Source: Prochloron sp965198675 (lineage in GTDB: Bacteria; Cyanobacteriota; Cyanobacteriia; Cyanobacteriales; Prochloraceae). Taken from it: a DNA stretch of 64,000 bases. Positions 49,302 through 58,605 of the stretch are shown piece after piece; position 1 is the stretch's first letter; each line of letters begins with the position of its first letter. A program made the translations under genes and the position numbers. A model generated the notes under the pieces. That model saw only the letters and a list, made by a program, of their open reading frames with translations. It ran no database searches and was not told where the DNA came from. The stretch is taken from assembly GCA_965198675.1 (NCBI GenBank), contig OZ240666.1:868001-932000 (forward strand), given 5' to 3'.

Positions 49302-50318
49302 TCAGGGAGATGAAGTAGGCCAGTCGATATCACCTTCGTAAGCCACAACCAGAGCGATATCGGTTACGTTCTCGGGATTGAAAAATCCGTTTTCGTCGTG
49401 CAGGGACCAAGTTTGTGCTGAAGTGTCATAGTCTTTCCCTAGATTATCTTCTGATGTGTAACTATTATCATTCTTAGTGAGTTCAATCTCTTGACCTCCA
49501 TCGGGGATTTGTAGTTTCAGACTGTTTGGCGAATTGTCACCAAACGGTTGCACGTAAATCTTGGTGAGGGTGTAGTTCTTCAGGTTGCCACGGAAGAGTT
49601 GGGGGGAAACTACGAAGGAGAGGGAGTTGGGGTCTGGGTTTTGGAGTAACTCTTGCTTTAAGTTCAGCCCTACCTGTCCGGTAAATTTGGTGAGGTTTTG
49701 GGCTACAGTGTTGGAGATAGTAGAACCTCCTTCCAGTGCTGTATAGCTGAGGGTAATGATGACATCGGTGATGGTGTCAAAATTGATGGGGTTGCTGGCT
49801 TTTGGCATGGAGAGGGTCCAGTGGGAAATGGCTCCGGTGCCTTCAAAGGGAAGGTAGCGCTCGTCCTGAAAATTCAGCACAAATAAACCGTTATCGTTAG
49901 TTCCCTTGGAAATGGCAATTTGTTGATTTGGTCGCCAATTTTGACGCAGGGTTCCTGTATCTGGCGGGCTGTCTCCTCCCGTTAGCAACCACTTAACTGC
50001 ATTGGCATCGGGTTTGATTAGGACCTTGTCGCTGGTTTGGGTTAGGGTAGCGTTAAGGTTTTGGTAGGGCCCCACTACTGCGGGGATAGATACGGAGATG
50101 GTTTTGATTTGACGGCAGTAATGGCTGGGAAAGTCCAGGGCAAAGAGTTTTTCGTCCAAGTTAAAGTTGCATTCTCCGTTTGTTTTTAATGCCAGGAAAG
50201 CGTGGGGGTCGAGTTGACGCAGGGAAACGATTTTTTCGATTTCCAAGCGGCGTTCGTCTCCATCTAGATAGGCTTTCTCCAGTTGGTTCAGCCCTAACAT
50301 TAAACTTTCCCTGGCCAA
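49302..50318 (-). CDS. TcA C-terminal segment
   Basis: 338 aa. ARESLMLGLNQLEKAYLDGD, IVSLRQLDPHAFLALKTNGE, LDFPSHYCRQIKTISVSIPA, LPFEGTGAISHWTLSMP and FDTITDVIITLSYTALEGG are the conserved TcA end, the part that docks the TcB-TcC cocoon. The frame is the same as 50403-54668; two stops (50403-50405 and 50379-50381) separate them, and the bridging codons read PQKCYEY..LNKDDTYIQTT, as expected for TcA. The TTG at 50318 is only the first possible start and is unlikely to be real. Confidence 0.7.
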   Translation of the reverse strand: MARESLMLGLNQLEKAYLDGDERRLEIEKIVSLRQLDPHAFLALKTNGECNFNLDEKLFALDFPSHYCRQIKTISVSIPAVVGPYQNLNATLTQTSDKVLIKPDANAVKWLLTGGDSPPDTGTLRQNWRPNQQIAISKGTNDNGLFVLNFQDERYLPFEGTGAISHWTLSMPKASNPINFDTITDVIITLSYTALEGGSTISNTVAQNLTKFTGQVGLNLKQELLQNPDPNSLSFVVSPQLFRGNLKNYTLTKIYVQPFGDNSPNSLKLQIPDGGQEIELTKNDNSYTSEDNLGKDYDTSAQTWSLHDENGFFNPENVTDIALVVAYEGDIDWPTSSP

Positions 50319-50402
50319 CAGTCCTTTTTTGGTGCTGTCCCAGTAGGTGGTTTGAATGTAGGTATCGTCTTTGTTCAGTTAATACTCATAACATTTTTGG
50401 GG

Positions 50403-53400
50403 CTAATAAGCCATGGCTAAAGCAATTTTGTAGGTTTGGAAATAGAGGCCGGACAAGCGACCTACCATCCACTGATACAATTTTTTATTGATAAACTTAT
50501 CCTTAAAGAATTGTTCCACTTCCTGAGACTGTTCGATGCTCTTCTGGTTAACCTCCAGTTCGGCTTTGGCCAGGTCTATTTGTATTTTCGCTGCTTCGAT
50601 TTGTGCTTCGATTTGCTCCACATCCCATTCAGCCATTTGCTGCTGGAATTGCCAGTCTTCCTCCCGGCGTTGGAATTGAGCGGTAGTTGAGGCGATGGAG
50701 GCGTTTTGACTGAGAATACCTGCTGTACCATCAAGTATGGCAGAGCCCATATTAACTGCATCGCCAAACTGCATGCCGCCATCGGCAAGTCCAAAGACAT
50801 TGGGTAAGAGGTAGCTTGCGATCGCCCCCCCGCGAATGGCATTGGCAGCGATTTGGGGGCCTAAGGCACTACCCATGAGGGCTACGGTAGCAGTTTCCTC
50901 AGCAATCCATCCGCCAGTGATTAAGTTTTGGTAGTGTTGGGAGCGACCTTTCGCTGAATCCAAACTCTTTTCTAGGGATGTGAGGTTGGCTTCGGCTGCT
51001 TCGATTTGCTTTTCCTTGGTTTTGGTAATCAGTTGTAGTAATACAGGTTCTTGGGTGGCTCGCAGCAGTGCCAATTCTTCCGCATCTTTTTTCTCTAGGG
51101 TATTTAAGAAGGTGGAACCGAGTTGAATTACGGTAGAAACCATGGTTTTGGCTCGTTCCAACAGGTAGGAGAAGCGATAGTGGGGTATATTGCTTGTGGT
51201 GGGTAGATTGATTGAGCCATCTCCGGCAGCAGCTTGGCCCACTAATTGGCTCGGATCGATTGGGGGTTGGAATAAGGCCAGTTGTCGTTCGATACCTTGG
51301 ATATTTTGACAGTGGCGGATTTTGAACAGGCGATCCTCCACTCGCTCCCAGTATTTGGCGAAGTCTTGGTTTTCGCTGACGCAGAAATAAGCGTCGAGAG
51401 CGTTAAAGGGAACTTCATCACCAAACTGTTTGATAAATTCTTGGTATTCTGGGTTATTTTCTAGGTCAATGAGGAATTCAGGGATATTTCCGTTTGCTGC
51501 TGTTTTAATATCTGCAAAGGTTGCGGGTGGTGGGGTGGGAGGTTTGCCCAGATTTTCCGGTTTGGCACCCAGCAAGTCGTAGGCGAGTAGGTAAAGGGTG
51601 GTAGCTTGGGTAATGGACTCCCAATTATCTTGAGTAAACAGCGTATCTCCCCAATCCAGCAAGTTGTCGATATAATTCATCACCACCGCTTTTTCGTAAG
51701 CGCCAATGCGCAAACGGGCAATGGCATGGGGGTCAAAGGGATTTTCTTTGTAAGCTTGGATGGCTGCTTCGTTGGTTAAAATGTCTTTGAGTTTTTGGGG
51801 GGTATGTTCTTGGAAGGGTAGGAAGCGCCAGAAGCGTTCTTTATCTTGCCCTGGGATAGTGGGGTCAAAGATGTACTGATACCACTTACGCGCCTCGTTG
51901 TAACGCTGGTTCCCATTTAAGGTGGAGGCAATTAAAAAGGGAATGTGGAAGAATATTTCCCAGAAATAAGGACCGTAAGCACTGTCAAAGTCCAGGTGGT
52001 TGCTGTGGGGGACAAGGGGAAAGTCTGGTTCGGATATCTGTTGAGATGCAAGAGAGAGCAAGCCATCTAGACCTTGGGCAAATAAGGTTTGGCTGAAGTG
52101 CTGGATCGCGCTGGTGGTTAGGCGGGTGACGTTTTGATCTAGGGATGAGAAGGCTTCGCTTCGCCGTTGGAAGATAAAGCTCTCGGACTGGTTTTTAATC
52201 GGCGTAACAGTGGTATTGGTTGGAAGTGCAAGGTTGGAGGGTAATGTTTTGAATGTGGGACTGGGGGTATAAAAAACATCCACTGTGTTGGAAGAACCCA
52301 TGGTCGATCCCCCGGCGAAGATGGCTAGATTCCCTACTGTTGTGGCTGCTAAATTGTAACGTCCCTGGGAAAGTGTGAGGCTGAGGTCTTTTTTGACCAA
52401 AGTTCCATTTTCGTATGCAAAAACATCCACTTTGTTGGAACCACCGCTGCTGCCGAGTCCCCCAGGGAAGATGGCTAGATTCCCTATCGTTGTGGCTGCT
52501 AAAGAGTCACGTGCCTGGGAAAGTGTGAGTGTGTCTTTTTTTTCTAAAGTTCCATCTTTGTATTCAAAAACATCCACTGTGTTGAAAGAACTGCCGCTGA
52601 TCCATCCCCCGGCGAAGATGGCTAGATTCCCTACTGTTGTGGCTGCTAAAGAGGCACGTGCCTCGGAAAGTGTGAGGCTGAGGTCTTTTTTGACTAAAGT
52701 TCCATCTTGGTATGCAAAAACATCCACTTTGTTGAAATAATCGCCGCCCCTGTATCCCCCGGCGAAGATGGCTAGATTCCCTACTGTTGTGGCTGCTAAA
52801 GAGGCACGTGCCTCGGAAAGTGTGAGGCTGAGGTCTTTTTTGACTAAAGTTCCATCTTCGTATGCAAAAACATCCACTGTGTTGGAATTATTGCCGCCGT
52901 AGAGTCCCCCGGCGAAGATGGCTAGATTCCCTACTGTTGTGGCTGCTAAAGAGGCACGTGCCTCGGAAAGTGTGAGGCTGAGGTCTTTTTTGACTAAAGT
53001 TCCATCTTGGTATGCAAAAACATCCACTTTGTTGGGATCACTGCCGGATCCCCCGGCGAAGATGGCTAGATTCCCTACTGTTGTGGCTGCTAAACTGTAA
53101 CGTCCCTGGGAAAGTGTGAGGCTGAGGTCTTTTTTTTCGACCAAAGTTCCATCTTCGTATGCAAAAACATCCACTGTGTTGGAATTATTGCCGCCGTAGA
53201 GTCCCCCAGCGAAGATGGCTAGATTCCCTACTGTTGTGGCTGCTAAACTGGAACGTGCCTGGGAAAGTGTGAGGGAACTACTATTGCCCCTTTCTAAGAA
53301 AGGCGTACTATCTGGCAATAAATCACTAGCAATTGTTGCTGCCAACTCTGATTGTGAGTCATCAAGAATTTGTTTCCTTGCCTCAAAAAATACTTCTTGT

Positions 53401-54668
53401 TCTTGATTGAACTCGCTTGATGGCAGAGACTGTAATCCTCCAAATACAGCTGTGATTAGCTCAGATTGGAGGTTTGGCTCGGGAACTACCATGGGGTAAA
53501 CTTGCTGCCAAAAACTCTCGTCTACTGTCACCCCAAAGTCGCTCGGAATCTCCACATCTGCCACTAGGGTTTGGGGCGATACCCATTTTTGAGAGGTGTT
53601 GAGAAATGAATATTTAATCGTTGCTTGGGTTGTTGGATCCTCGTCTTGAGACTGCTTAATTTCCTTGGTTTCTGCCCAAAAAACGAACAGGCGATTAAAG
53701 GCATGGACAGGGGCCAGATAGTCTGAGTTAATTTGCAGGTCGATTTTTTCCCAATAACCCCAGAGTGGTTTCTCAGCCGTTGGTTGCTCGCAGCGCCGAT
53801 AATAGAAGGTATGAGGTTGGGTGAGGGTTTTGGCTAAGATAAACAGGGTGTCAATTGGATCAGGACTTTTAGAGGTTTGCACCCAGTAGCGGCCACTATC
53901 TACAATTTGCAGTTTGGCTAGTTCGGCAATTTTATCGAAGTAGTTGCGATAAGCGGATTCTACGGCTTCTGCTGTAATATCCGACTGCAATAACTCATCC
54001 TGCAGTTCCTTAAAGAGGGGAGAGGCATCTCGGCGCAGGCTGGGGTCAATGTAGTTTTCCGGGTATAGGAATACTTTGCGGTTGGCTTCCCAAATCCGGT
54101 AGTTGGGGATCCACTCCCACCAAACCGGGGGAATATCAACTTGGGTTACTCCTTGTTCTACCCCCATGTGACAACGCTGCAAGTAGGTTTGTACCGAAAG
54201 AATGGCGAGCTGAATTAGGGAGTTACAGGCGCAACTGGTCATTTCTACATCTAGTAGTAGGTATTCCGACAGTTGGCGTCGGTTTTCCAGCTGTAGTGTC
54301 CACAGGGTAAATTCGGTGAGTATTTGGCTTTTGCGCTCTTCGAGAGTGCCGTTTAGTTCCCCAAAAACTTTCTCCCATTCCTCGTTGCTATATTTAGCTT
54401 TTGCTAGATGAATGACGGAGCTCCCTACCTGCTGATAGGTGTCCCAGTTGTTGGCTACGGAACCATTTTCCAATAAATCGCACAGGTTGCACAGGAAATC
54501 TATGTCACAGCCGAGGGTAGCGCAGAGGTCAAAACATTGCTTGAGTTGAAGTAACCCTTCAACTGACTGGTAGAGGTCATCGTCTTGGAGATAACTCATG
54601 GCTTGTTGGATTTGTTCCTCTTTCCAGCCTGTAAGTTCTGCCAGCTTGTCTATGGAAGGGTCTGCCAA
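50403..54668 (-). CDS. TcA central segment with kelch repeats and pore region
   Basis: 1,421 aa. Residues 1-170 helical; 170-440 neuraminidase-like TcA region (WWEWIPNYRIWEANRKVFLY, FNRLFVFWAETKEI); 464-802 seven kelch-type repeats; 900-1010 HLDFDSAYGPYFWEIFFHIP, YQYIFDPTIPGQDKERFWRF and RLRIGAYEKAVVMNYIDNLL; 1190-1420 the long coiled coil and hydrophobic pore segment (EEDWQFQQQMAEWDVEQIEA, IASYLLPNVFGLADG). The first Met is not a true start: the frame is open upstream to the TAG at 54828 with TcA-like codons (VENIQNLYNFKKQLVPVFND). Confidence 0.8.
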   Translation of the reverse strand: MADPSIDKLAELTGWKEEQIQQAMSYLQDDDLYQSVEGLLQLKQCFDLCATLGCDIDFLCNLCDLLENGSVANNWDTYQQVGSSVIHLAKAKYSNEEWEKVFGELNGTLEERKSQILTEFTLWTLQLENRRQLSEYLLLDVEMTSCACNSLIQLAILSVQTYLQRCHMGVEQGVTQVDIPPVWWEWIPNYRIWEANRKVFLYPENYIDPSLRRDASPLFKELQDELLQSDITAEAVESAYRNYFDKIAELAKLQIVDSGRYWVQTSKSPDPIDTLFILAKTLTQPHTFYYRRCEQPTAEKPLWGYWEKIDLQINSDYLAPVHAFNRLFVFWAETKEIKQSQDEDPTTQATIKYSFLNTSQKWVSPQTLVADVEIPSDFGVTVDESFWQQVYPMVVPEPNLQSELITAVFGGLQSLPSSEFNQEQEVFFEARKQILDDSQSELAATIASDLLPDSTPFLERGNSSSLTLSQARSSLAATTVGNLAIFAGGLYGGNNSNTVDVFAYEDGTLVEKKDLSLTLSQGRYSLAATTVGNLAIFAGGSGSDPNKVDVFAYQDGTLVKKDLSLTLSEARASLAATTVGNLAIFAGGLYGGNNSNTVDVFAYEDGTLVKKDLSLTLSEARASLAATTVGNLAIFAGGYRGGDYFNKVDVFAYQDGTLVKKDLSLTLSEARASLAATTVGNLAIFAGGWISGSSFNTVDVFEYKDGTLEKKDTLTLSQARDSLAATTIGNLAIFPGGLGSSGGSNKVDVFAYENGTLVKKDLSLTLSQGRYNLAATTVGNLAIFAGGSTMGSSNTVDVFYTPSPTFKTLPSNLALPTNTTVTPIKNQSESFIFQRRSEAFSSLDQNVTRLTTSAIQHFSQTLFAQGLDGLLSLASQQISEPDFPLVPHSNHLDFDSAYGPYFWEIFFHIPFLIASTLNGNQRYNEARKWYQYIFDPTIPGQDKERFWRFLPFQEHTPQKLKDILTNEAAIQAYKENPFDPHAIARLRIGAYEKAVVMNYIDNLLDWGDTLFTQDNWESITQATTLYLLAYDLLGAKPENLGKPPTPPPATFADIKTAANGNIPEFLIDLENNPEYQEFIKQFGDEVPFNALDAYFCVSENQDFAKYWERVEDRLFKIRHCQNIQGIERQLALFQPPIDPSQLVGQAAAGDGSINLPTTSNIPHYRFSYLLERAKTMVSTVIQLGSTFLNTLEKKDAEELALLRATQEPVLLQLITKTKEKQIEAAEANLTSLEKSLDSAKGRSQHYQNLITGGWIAEETATVALMGSALGPQIAANAIRGGAIASYLLPNVFGLADGGMQFGDAVNMGSAILDGTAGILSQNASIASTTAQFQRREEDWQFQQQMAEWDVEQIEAQIEAAKIQIDLAKAELEVNQKSIEQSQEVEQFFKDKFINKKLYQWMVGRLSGLYFQTYKIALAMAY
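52262..53277 (-). repeat. seven tandem kelch-type repeats of about 150 bp
   Basis: Each unit encodes LTLSxARxSLAATTVGNLAI, FAGG, a variable loop, then N(T/K)VDVFAYxDGTLVKKDLS. Units are 141-155 bp and nearly identical at the DNA level over about 70 bp, with variation mainly in the loop after FAGG. Seven blades would make one complete beta-propeller. Confidence 0.88.
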
Positions 54669-54827
54669 AAAGTTAACTAGGTTGTCCTCAGAGTCGTTGA
54701 AAACTGGAACCAGTTGCTTCTTAAAGTTGTAGAGATTCTGGATATTTTCAACTGTAATGTCATTAAGTGATGTTATGTTATAAGCCTTTGGGTTGGTGGT
54801 AATACTCTTCAGTACTGTTTCTGTTAA

Positions 54828-55817
54828 CTATAACTTGTTAACCAGCAAGTACATTTGGGAGATGAATTTCAAACAGCCAACAATCTTCTGCCAATCACTT
54901 CTCCCTATTGTGACTGGGGTCAACAGGAGTGGGATATAATCTGGCGCTGTTACAGTTTGAGCACCTAGTTGGGCTAAGATAGAGAATAGCCCTGGCTCAA
55001 TGCCAAAATGGTTGGCTAGTTCTTCATTTAAACGATTTCTTTGTTCTTCAGTTAATTCACCTGTCGGTAATTGGACTGTTTGCCATAAAGACTCCATGGA
55101 AGAAGTCATTTCCTCCTCCGGCAAATGCACCTCCACAGAAGGATGTTCAATTCCATGGAGAATGTAGTCCAATTCGTAGAGGCTGAAACCCGATGCTTTT
55201 AGCCATTCAGCAAATTCTATGATTTCGATTAATTTATCGGTTTCGAGGTTCTCAAGAGATTTGAGGGATTCGTTGAACAACAACTTTAACAGCAGTTGAT
55301 ACTCCTCTACCTTTAATCCAAGTAACTTCAGCACTTGAGAGGTCCGGAACAGTCTTGATAAGTTGGCAAGGTTTAATTTAATTGTTGTTTGACTTCCCCA
55401 AATGCCTTTGACAATATCTGTCAATTCCTGATCGCTCAGTTGCAAGGCTGCTAGGAGGCGACTTCTGATGGACTTTGAACTTTGCTTAGTGTCGTCTGGG
55501 TCATCTGCTTCAATTTTCCATTTCCAATCGATGGGGGAATTCGGGTCATAGGGATTTTGCCCCTGAAGAATTAAAGGATTGTTAAAGATGCGATCGAACA
55601 AGTCTTGGGGGCGATCGTCTTTGTCACCTTTTCCAATGGTCTTCATGTCGTGCCAAAAACTGCACAGCACGTCTAATGGCAGCTCGGTTAGCTCTTGAAG
55701 TTGTTTGATTGGGGCAATTTTTTGGATTGCTACTGCGTTAATATCTGTAACTCCAATGGAGGCGATCGCCCAGTCCAATTCCGCAAAGGACCAACCGAGT
55801 TTACGAGCTAGGCGCAA
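54828..55817 (-). CDS. TcA N-terminal helical segment
   Basis: 329 aa. RLARKLGWSFAELDWAIASI and LPLDVLCSFWHDMKTIGKGD are the typical TcA shell region. In the same frame as its neighbours: TGA 55845-55847 upstream (bridged by ARLDRIDRFL) and TAG 54828-54830 downstream (bridged by LTETVLKSITTNPKAYNI). Confidence 0.75.
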   Translation of the reverse strand: MRLARKLGWSFAELDWAIASIGVTDINAVAIQKIAPIKQLQELTELPLDVLCSFWHDMKTIGKGDKDDRPQDLFDRIFNNPLILQGQNPYDPNSPIDWKWKIEADDPDDTKQSSKSIRSRLLAALQLSDQELTDIVKGIWGSQTTIKLNLANLSRLFRTSQVLKLLGLKVEEYQLLLKLLFNESLKSLENLETDKLIEIIEFAEWLKASGFSLYELDYILHGIEHPSVEVHLPEEEMTSSMESLWQTVQLPTGELTEEQRNRLNEELANHFGIEPGLFSILAQLGAQTVTAPDYIPLLLTPVTIGRSDWQKIVGCLKFISQMYLLVNKL

Positions 55818-55844
55818 GAAGCGATCGATGCGATCCAGCCTTGC

Positions 55845-56891
55845 TCAACTTAAGTGTTCAATGGTATCCTGATTTAAGTTAAGGCAAGCAGTATTGTTAT
55901 TAATGTAAAATTGATTGGCTATGTTACCTTGAATTTCTGTTGGCGACAGATTTTGATAAAACAAGTCGTTCAATTCCTGCCAGGAAAGCCCTGTCTGCTT
56001 GAGGAAGGTATCTTTGTCCGTTAATCCCCCAAAGTTACTTTGCGAAACATCAATGCCGTAGCGCTCAGTCAAATCGCTAGCATTGGGGTTAGCTGTGGTT
56101 ATCAATGTGTATTCTTCTGGGGAAAGCCCTAAATACTCTCGCGCCCAAGTAATGCTGTAAGGGTCTTGAGGATGAAAGGTTTGGTAAATATCGGCGAGAT
56201 TTGCGTTCAAGTGACCCATATAGAGCCGAATCTGTTCCAGGTAAAGATTGAAGGGTAAGTTACTTGGATATTTAGCAGTAGCCAGGTGTTGGAACACATC
56301 TGGGCCAATATCCCCTTTGAGCCTTTCTACTAAAACCTCGTTGACAATTTGGATATAGGGAACAGTATCGTTGGTATTGTCGCAAGTCAGTGGGATGTTT
56401 TGTAAATCAGGGCGGCGCTCGTTCAGACTCAGCCCTGTGGGAATACTGTTAACCTGAGTAATATATTGGTCAACAATCTGCATTAAATCGACAAAATAGG
56501 CAGCGGGACCAAATATAGACTGACAGTGTTCGCATTGTAAATAGTCTAGACTGCCAAATAGCTTTTGGTAGCTAGGGAGGGATTGAAAGTTCGTGCGAAT
56601 TTGAACAGCATTATCAAACAGCGTAGTTTGCTGACGTGGGGAACTAAACTGGATGGCGTTTGCCAAAAGGACCATGGCACCGGCTGTTTTCTGGGTAGCT
56701 TGGCGATGAATGTCTTTGGCTGTTTCTGATTGGAGGCGGGAATCATTGACAAATTCTGCTTCGAAATAGGAGGCGATCGCCAGGGCAGAATCAAATTTGC
56801 CCTTCTCATCGCACAAGGCGATGCCAACCATGTCATCGACACCAAGGCTTTGAGGCGATTGACTATGGTATCCCGTTCCAAATTTTCCCAA
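55845..56891 (-). CDS. TcA N-terminal segment (VRP1-like)
   Basis: 348 aa. Contains DYLQCEHCQSIFGPAAYFVD, LNERRPDLQNIPLTCDNTND and LPFNLYLEQIRLYMGHLN, the conserved N-terminal (Salmonella plasmid virulence VRP1-like) part of TcA. The true start is MSDLTPIKND at 57010 in another frame: a missing G in the GG at 56842-56843 breaks VNRLKAL from GVDDMVGIAL. The start at 56891 is therefore artificial. Confidence 0.75.
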   Translation of the reverse strand: MGKFGTGYHSQSPQSLGVDDMVGIALCDEKGKFDSALAIASYFEAEFVNDSRLQSETAKDIHRQATQKTAGAMVLLANAIQFSSPRQQTTLFDNAVQIRTNFQSLPSYQKLFGSLDYLQCEHCQSIFGPAAYFVDLMQIVDQYITQVNSIPTGLSLNERRPDLQNIPLTCDNTNDTVPYIQIVNEVLVERLKGDIGPDVFQHLATAKYPSNLPFNLYLEQIRLYMGHLNANLADIYQTFHPQDPYSITWAREYLGLSPEEYTLITTANPNASDLTERYGIDVSQSNFGGLTDKDTFLKQTGLSWQELNDLFYQNLSPTEIQGNIANQFYINNNTACLNLNQDTIEHLS

Positions 56892-57279
56892 TTTAATGCC
56901 GTAACGGCAGTTTCGTCGAAAAAGTTAAAGTTGAGGAGGTCAAAGTCTGGGTTTTGAGCGAAGAATGGCTGGAGGGTGGTGTCGTTTTTAATCGGGGTTA
57001 GGTCTGACATTTTCTTTTTTCGGTTATAGGCTACTTGGGTTCCTCACACATTTATATATACAGAGGAGCTGTCGGGCTGTCAATCAATTGACACAAAACT
57101 TAACAATTACTACACTCCTGGTCAAAGGAAATATTTTTTTGATGAACCGCAGAGGGAGAGAAGAGAGAGAGATGTTGGGGTTGTTGGGTTTCGTGCCTCT
57201 TTGTGAGATTTGAGGTTGACATGAATCGGAATTTCCTTTATCATTAAACTATATCGATAGATTTTTGGGAAAACATTCT

Positions 57280-57729
57280 ATGAGTAATTACAACAAAAAC
57301 TATATTGGAACCCGGAAAGCCTCCTTCCTCCTCAATATTAGTGCAGTGAGATTGCGCCAACTATTGCAGCAGGGACGAGTTGTGGGGGCTTATAAGTCCG
57401 GCAGGCGTTGGCTCATCCCCCTAAAGAAGGGCCGGCCCCAGATTACGCCGGGCAAGAGGGGCCCTGTCGGTACTTGGAGTAGGAGGCGGCGCCAGGTTAA
57501 TACCAGGATTCATGTCAATAAACAGGTTTTGGCCTCTAACAGGAAAAATGGTACTAACAATCCTCCCATTTCTGTGAGAATTGGAGCCAAGACCTATTTT
57601 GGCCATGAAGCGGATATTCCCGGTAACGCCAAGATGATTTACAGGCCCCACAAGCCTTTGCCTTGCGGAGCGGTGCTTTGGCTGGAGGTGGATCCGAGTG
57701 TGGTTATAGGTATGAAAAAATTGCCATGA
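57280..57729 (+). CDS. excisionase/MerR-type helix-turn-helix DNA-binding protein
   Basis: 149 aa from ATG 57280. N-terminal winged HTH: RKASFLLNISAVRLRQLLQQ and GRVVGAYKSGRRWLIPLKKG. A basic linker (GTWSRRRRQ) follows, then VNTRIHVNKQVLASNRKNG and a C-terminal strand region (ISVRIGAKTYFGHEADIPG, KPLPCGAVLWLEVDPSVV) typical of a small cyanobacterial family. It lies divergently next to the TcA start, so it could regulate the toxin genes, but nothing proves this. Confidence 0.65.
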   Translation: MSNYNKNYIGTRKASFLLNISAVRLRQLLQQGRVVGAYKSGRRWLIPLKKGRPQITPGKRGPVGTWSRRRRQVNTRIHVNKQVLASNRKNGTNNPPISVRIGAKTYFGHEADIPGNAKMIYRPHKPLPCGAVLWLEVDPSVVIGMKKLP

Positions 57730-57805
57730 ACGACGATTTTAATAATTATCATTTTTGTTTCCTCGTTTTTGTTATTGGAAGTGGATGTGTTGGGCAAGGC
57801 TAGGA

Positions 57806-58585
57806 TTACTCCAAAAGTGCGGGCTCGATTCCTAGTGCCTGAAGTTGTTCGGGACTGAGGGCTTTTAATTGTGCTACCAATTGTTGCCGCTTTTGTCGCT
57901 CCTGCTCGGCTTTGTTTTGGGCGATCGCGGCCCGCTCCTTTCCAGTGAGTAGTAGATTTCCCTCTGGATCCCACGATCGCAACCAAGGTTGTTCGGGTTG
58001 ACCTAGATACGTGCCTCGCCACACCCCTAGTTCTACATTCATTCGATTAATGGCATAGTGGCCTCGCTGATTCGCACTCAGACGTTCATAGGTTCCATCT
58101 TCCCAGTGGTAAACTTCCAACTCCCCCCTATTAATAATAAAAATCCCGTAATAAGGAATGCGAATAATTTGTTCGTATACCCAGAATTTCCCTGGTTTTT
58201 GAACTGTTCCATCTACTGCTTGCAAAGGTGTCCTATCCCGTTCTTCCGCTCCCGTTCCCGATGCAAACTCTAGGGCAATCAGAGGTGTTATATACTCCCG
58301 CCAGAGGACATAAGAGCGTCTAATCCCGCTATCCAGGCACATAAAACCAATCCGGGGCTTCTGCACCTTGTTCAGGGGGGGCTGTCTCCCGCCAGTAGAT
58401 GCCACAATAGAGTCAGTCAGAAGAATGCTTTGGGGATGTTCTTGAAAGTTTTTCCCGAAGGTTCCATCGGATTCTGGCAGTTGGGTGTGGTCTGGAAAAG
58501 GGCGGAGTTGTTGGTCGATCGCGGTGCTAATTCCCCTCCTGGTTCCCCTCCTGGGAGGGGGTAGGGGTGGGTTGGACTGAATCAT
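57806..58585 (-). CDS. Uma2-family protein, damaged by compensating frameshifts
   Basis: 259 aa. LPESDGTFGKNFQEHPQSIL and IRRSYVLWREYITPLIALEF, KPGKFWVYEQIIRIPYYGIF and SPEQLQALGIEP match Uma2. Between residues about 65 and 87 the frame is wrong: the next frame reads CGIYWRETAPPEQGAEAPDW FYVPG, the normal family text. About 18 residues before it are also missing. The first shift and a second shift cancel, so a protein is made but lacks the APDW catalytic Asp. The first 20 residues (NPPLPPPRRGTRRGIS) come from a C-rich REP unit. Probably inactive. Confidence 0.65.
   Translation of the reverse strand: MIQSNPPLPPPRRGTRRGISTAIDQQLRPFPDHTQLPESDGTFGKNFQEHPQSILLTDSIVASTGGRQPPLNKVQKPRIGFMCLDSGIRRSYVLWREYITPLIALEFASGTGAEERDRTPLQAVDGTVQKPGKFWVYEQIIRIPYYGIFIINRGELEVYHWEDGTYERLSANQRGHYAINRMNVELGVWRGTYLGQPEQPWLRSWDPEGNLLLTGKERAAIAQNKAEQERQKRQQLVAQLKALSPEQLQALGIEPALLE
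58530..58576. repeat. C-rich REP unit (CCCCTCCTGGGAGGGG)
   Basis: CCCCTCCTGGTTCCCCTCCT then GGGAGGGGGTAGGGGTGGGT. Same family as 28400-28440 and 59024-59095. It forms the 5' end of the Uma2 reading frame. Confidence 0.6.
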
Positions 58586-58605
58586 AGCTGGAACTTCTTG
58601 AGAAT

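Larger units (their letters stand above)
49302..57010 (-). pseudogene. TcA-type insecticidal toxin subunit gene, whole locus with stops
   Basis: One coding sequence of about 7.7 kb (near 2,570 codons) on the minus strand, matching TcA (TcdA/ABC toxin A), which forms the pentameric pore and injector of Tc toxins. Segments in order: MSDLTPIK start; YLQCEHCQSIFGPAAYFVDL; helical shell; neuraminidase-like region (IPNYRIWEANRKVFLYPENY); seven kelch-type repeats; GPYFWEIFFHIPFLI; YIFDPTIP; pore coiled coil; SLRQLDPHAFLALK and DFPSHYCRQIKTISV. Interruptions: a one-base deletion near 56842, TGA at 55845-55847, TAG at 54828-54830, TAG at 50403-50405, TAA at 50379-50381. After each stop the same frame continues with TcA sequence. 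As given it cannot make a full protein. Confidence 0.8.

Noticed and set aside
52375..53406. Plus-strand open frames of 60-121 codons with repeated KMARFPTVVAAKE
   Set aside because: They are the antisense reading of the kelch repeats; the minus-strand protein has the expected propeller pattern and TcA flanks.
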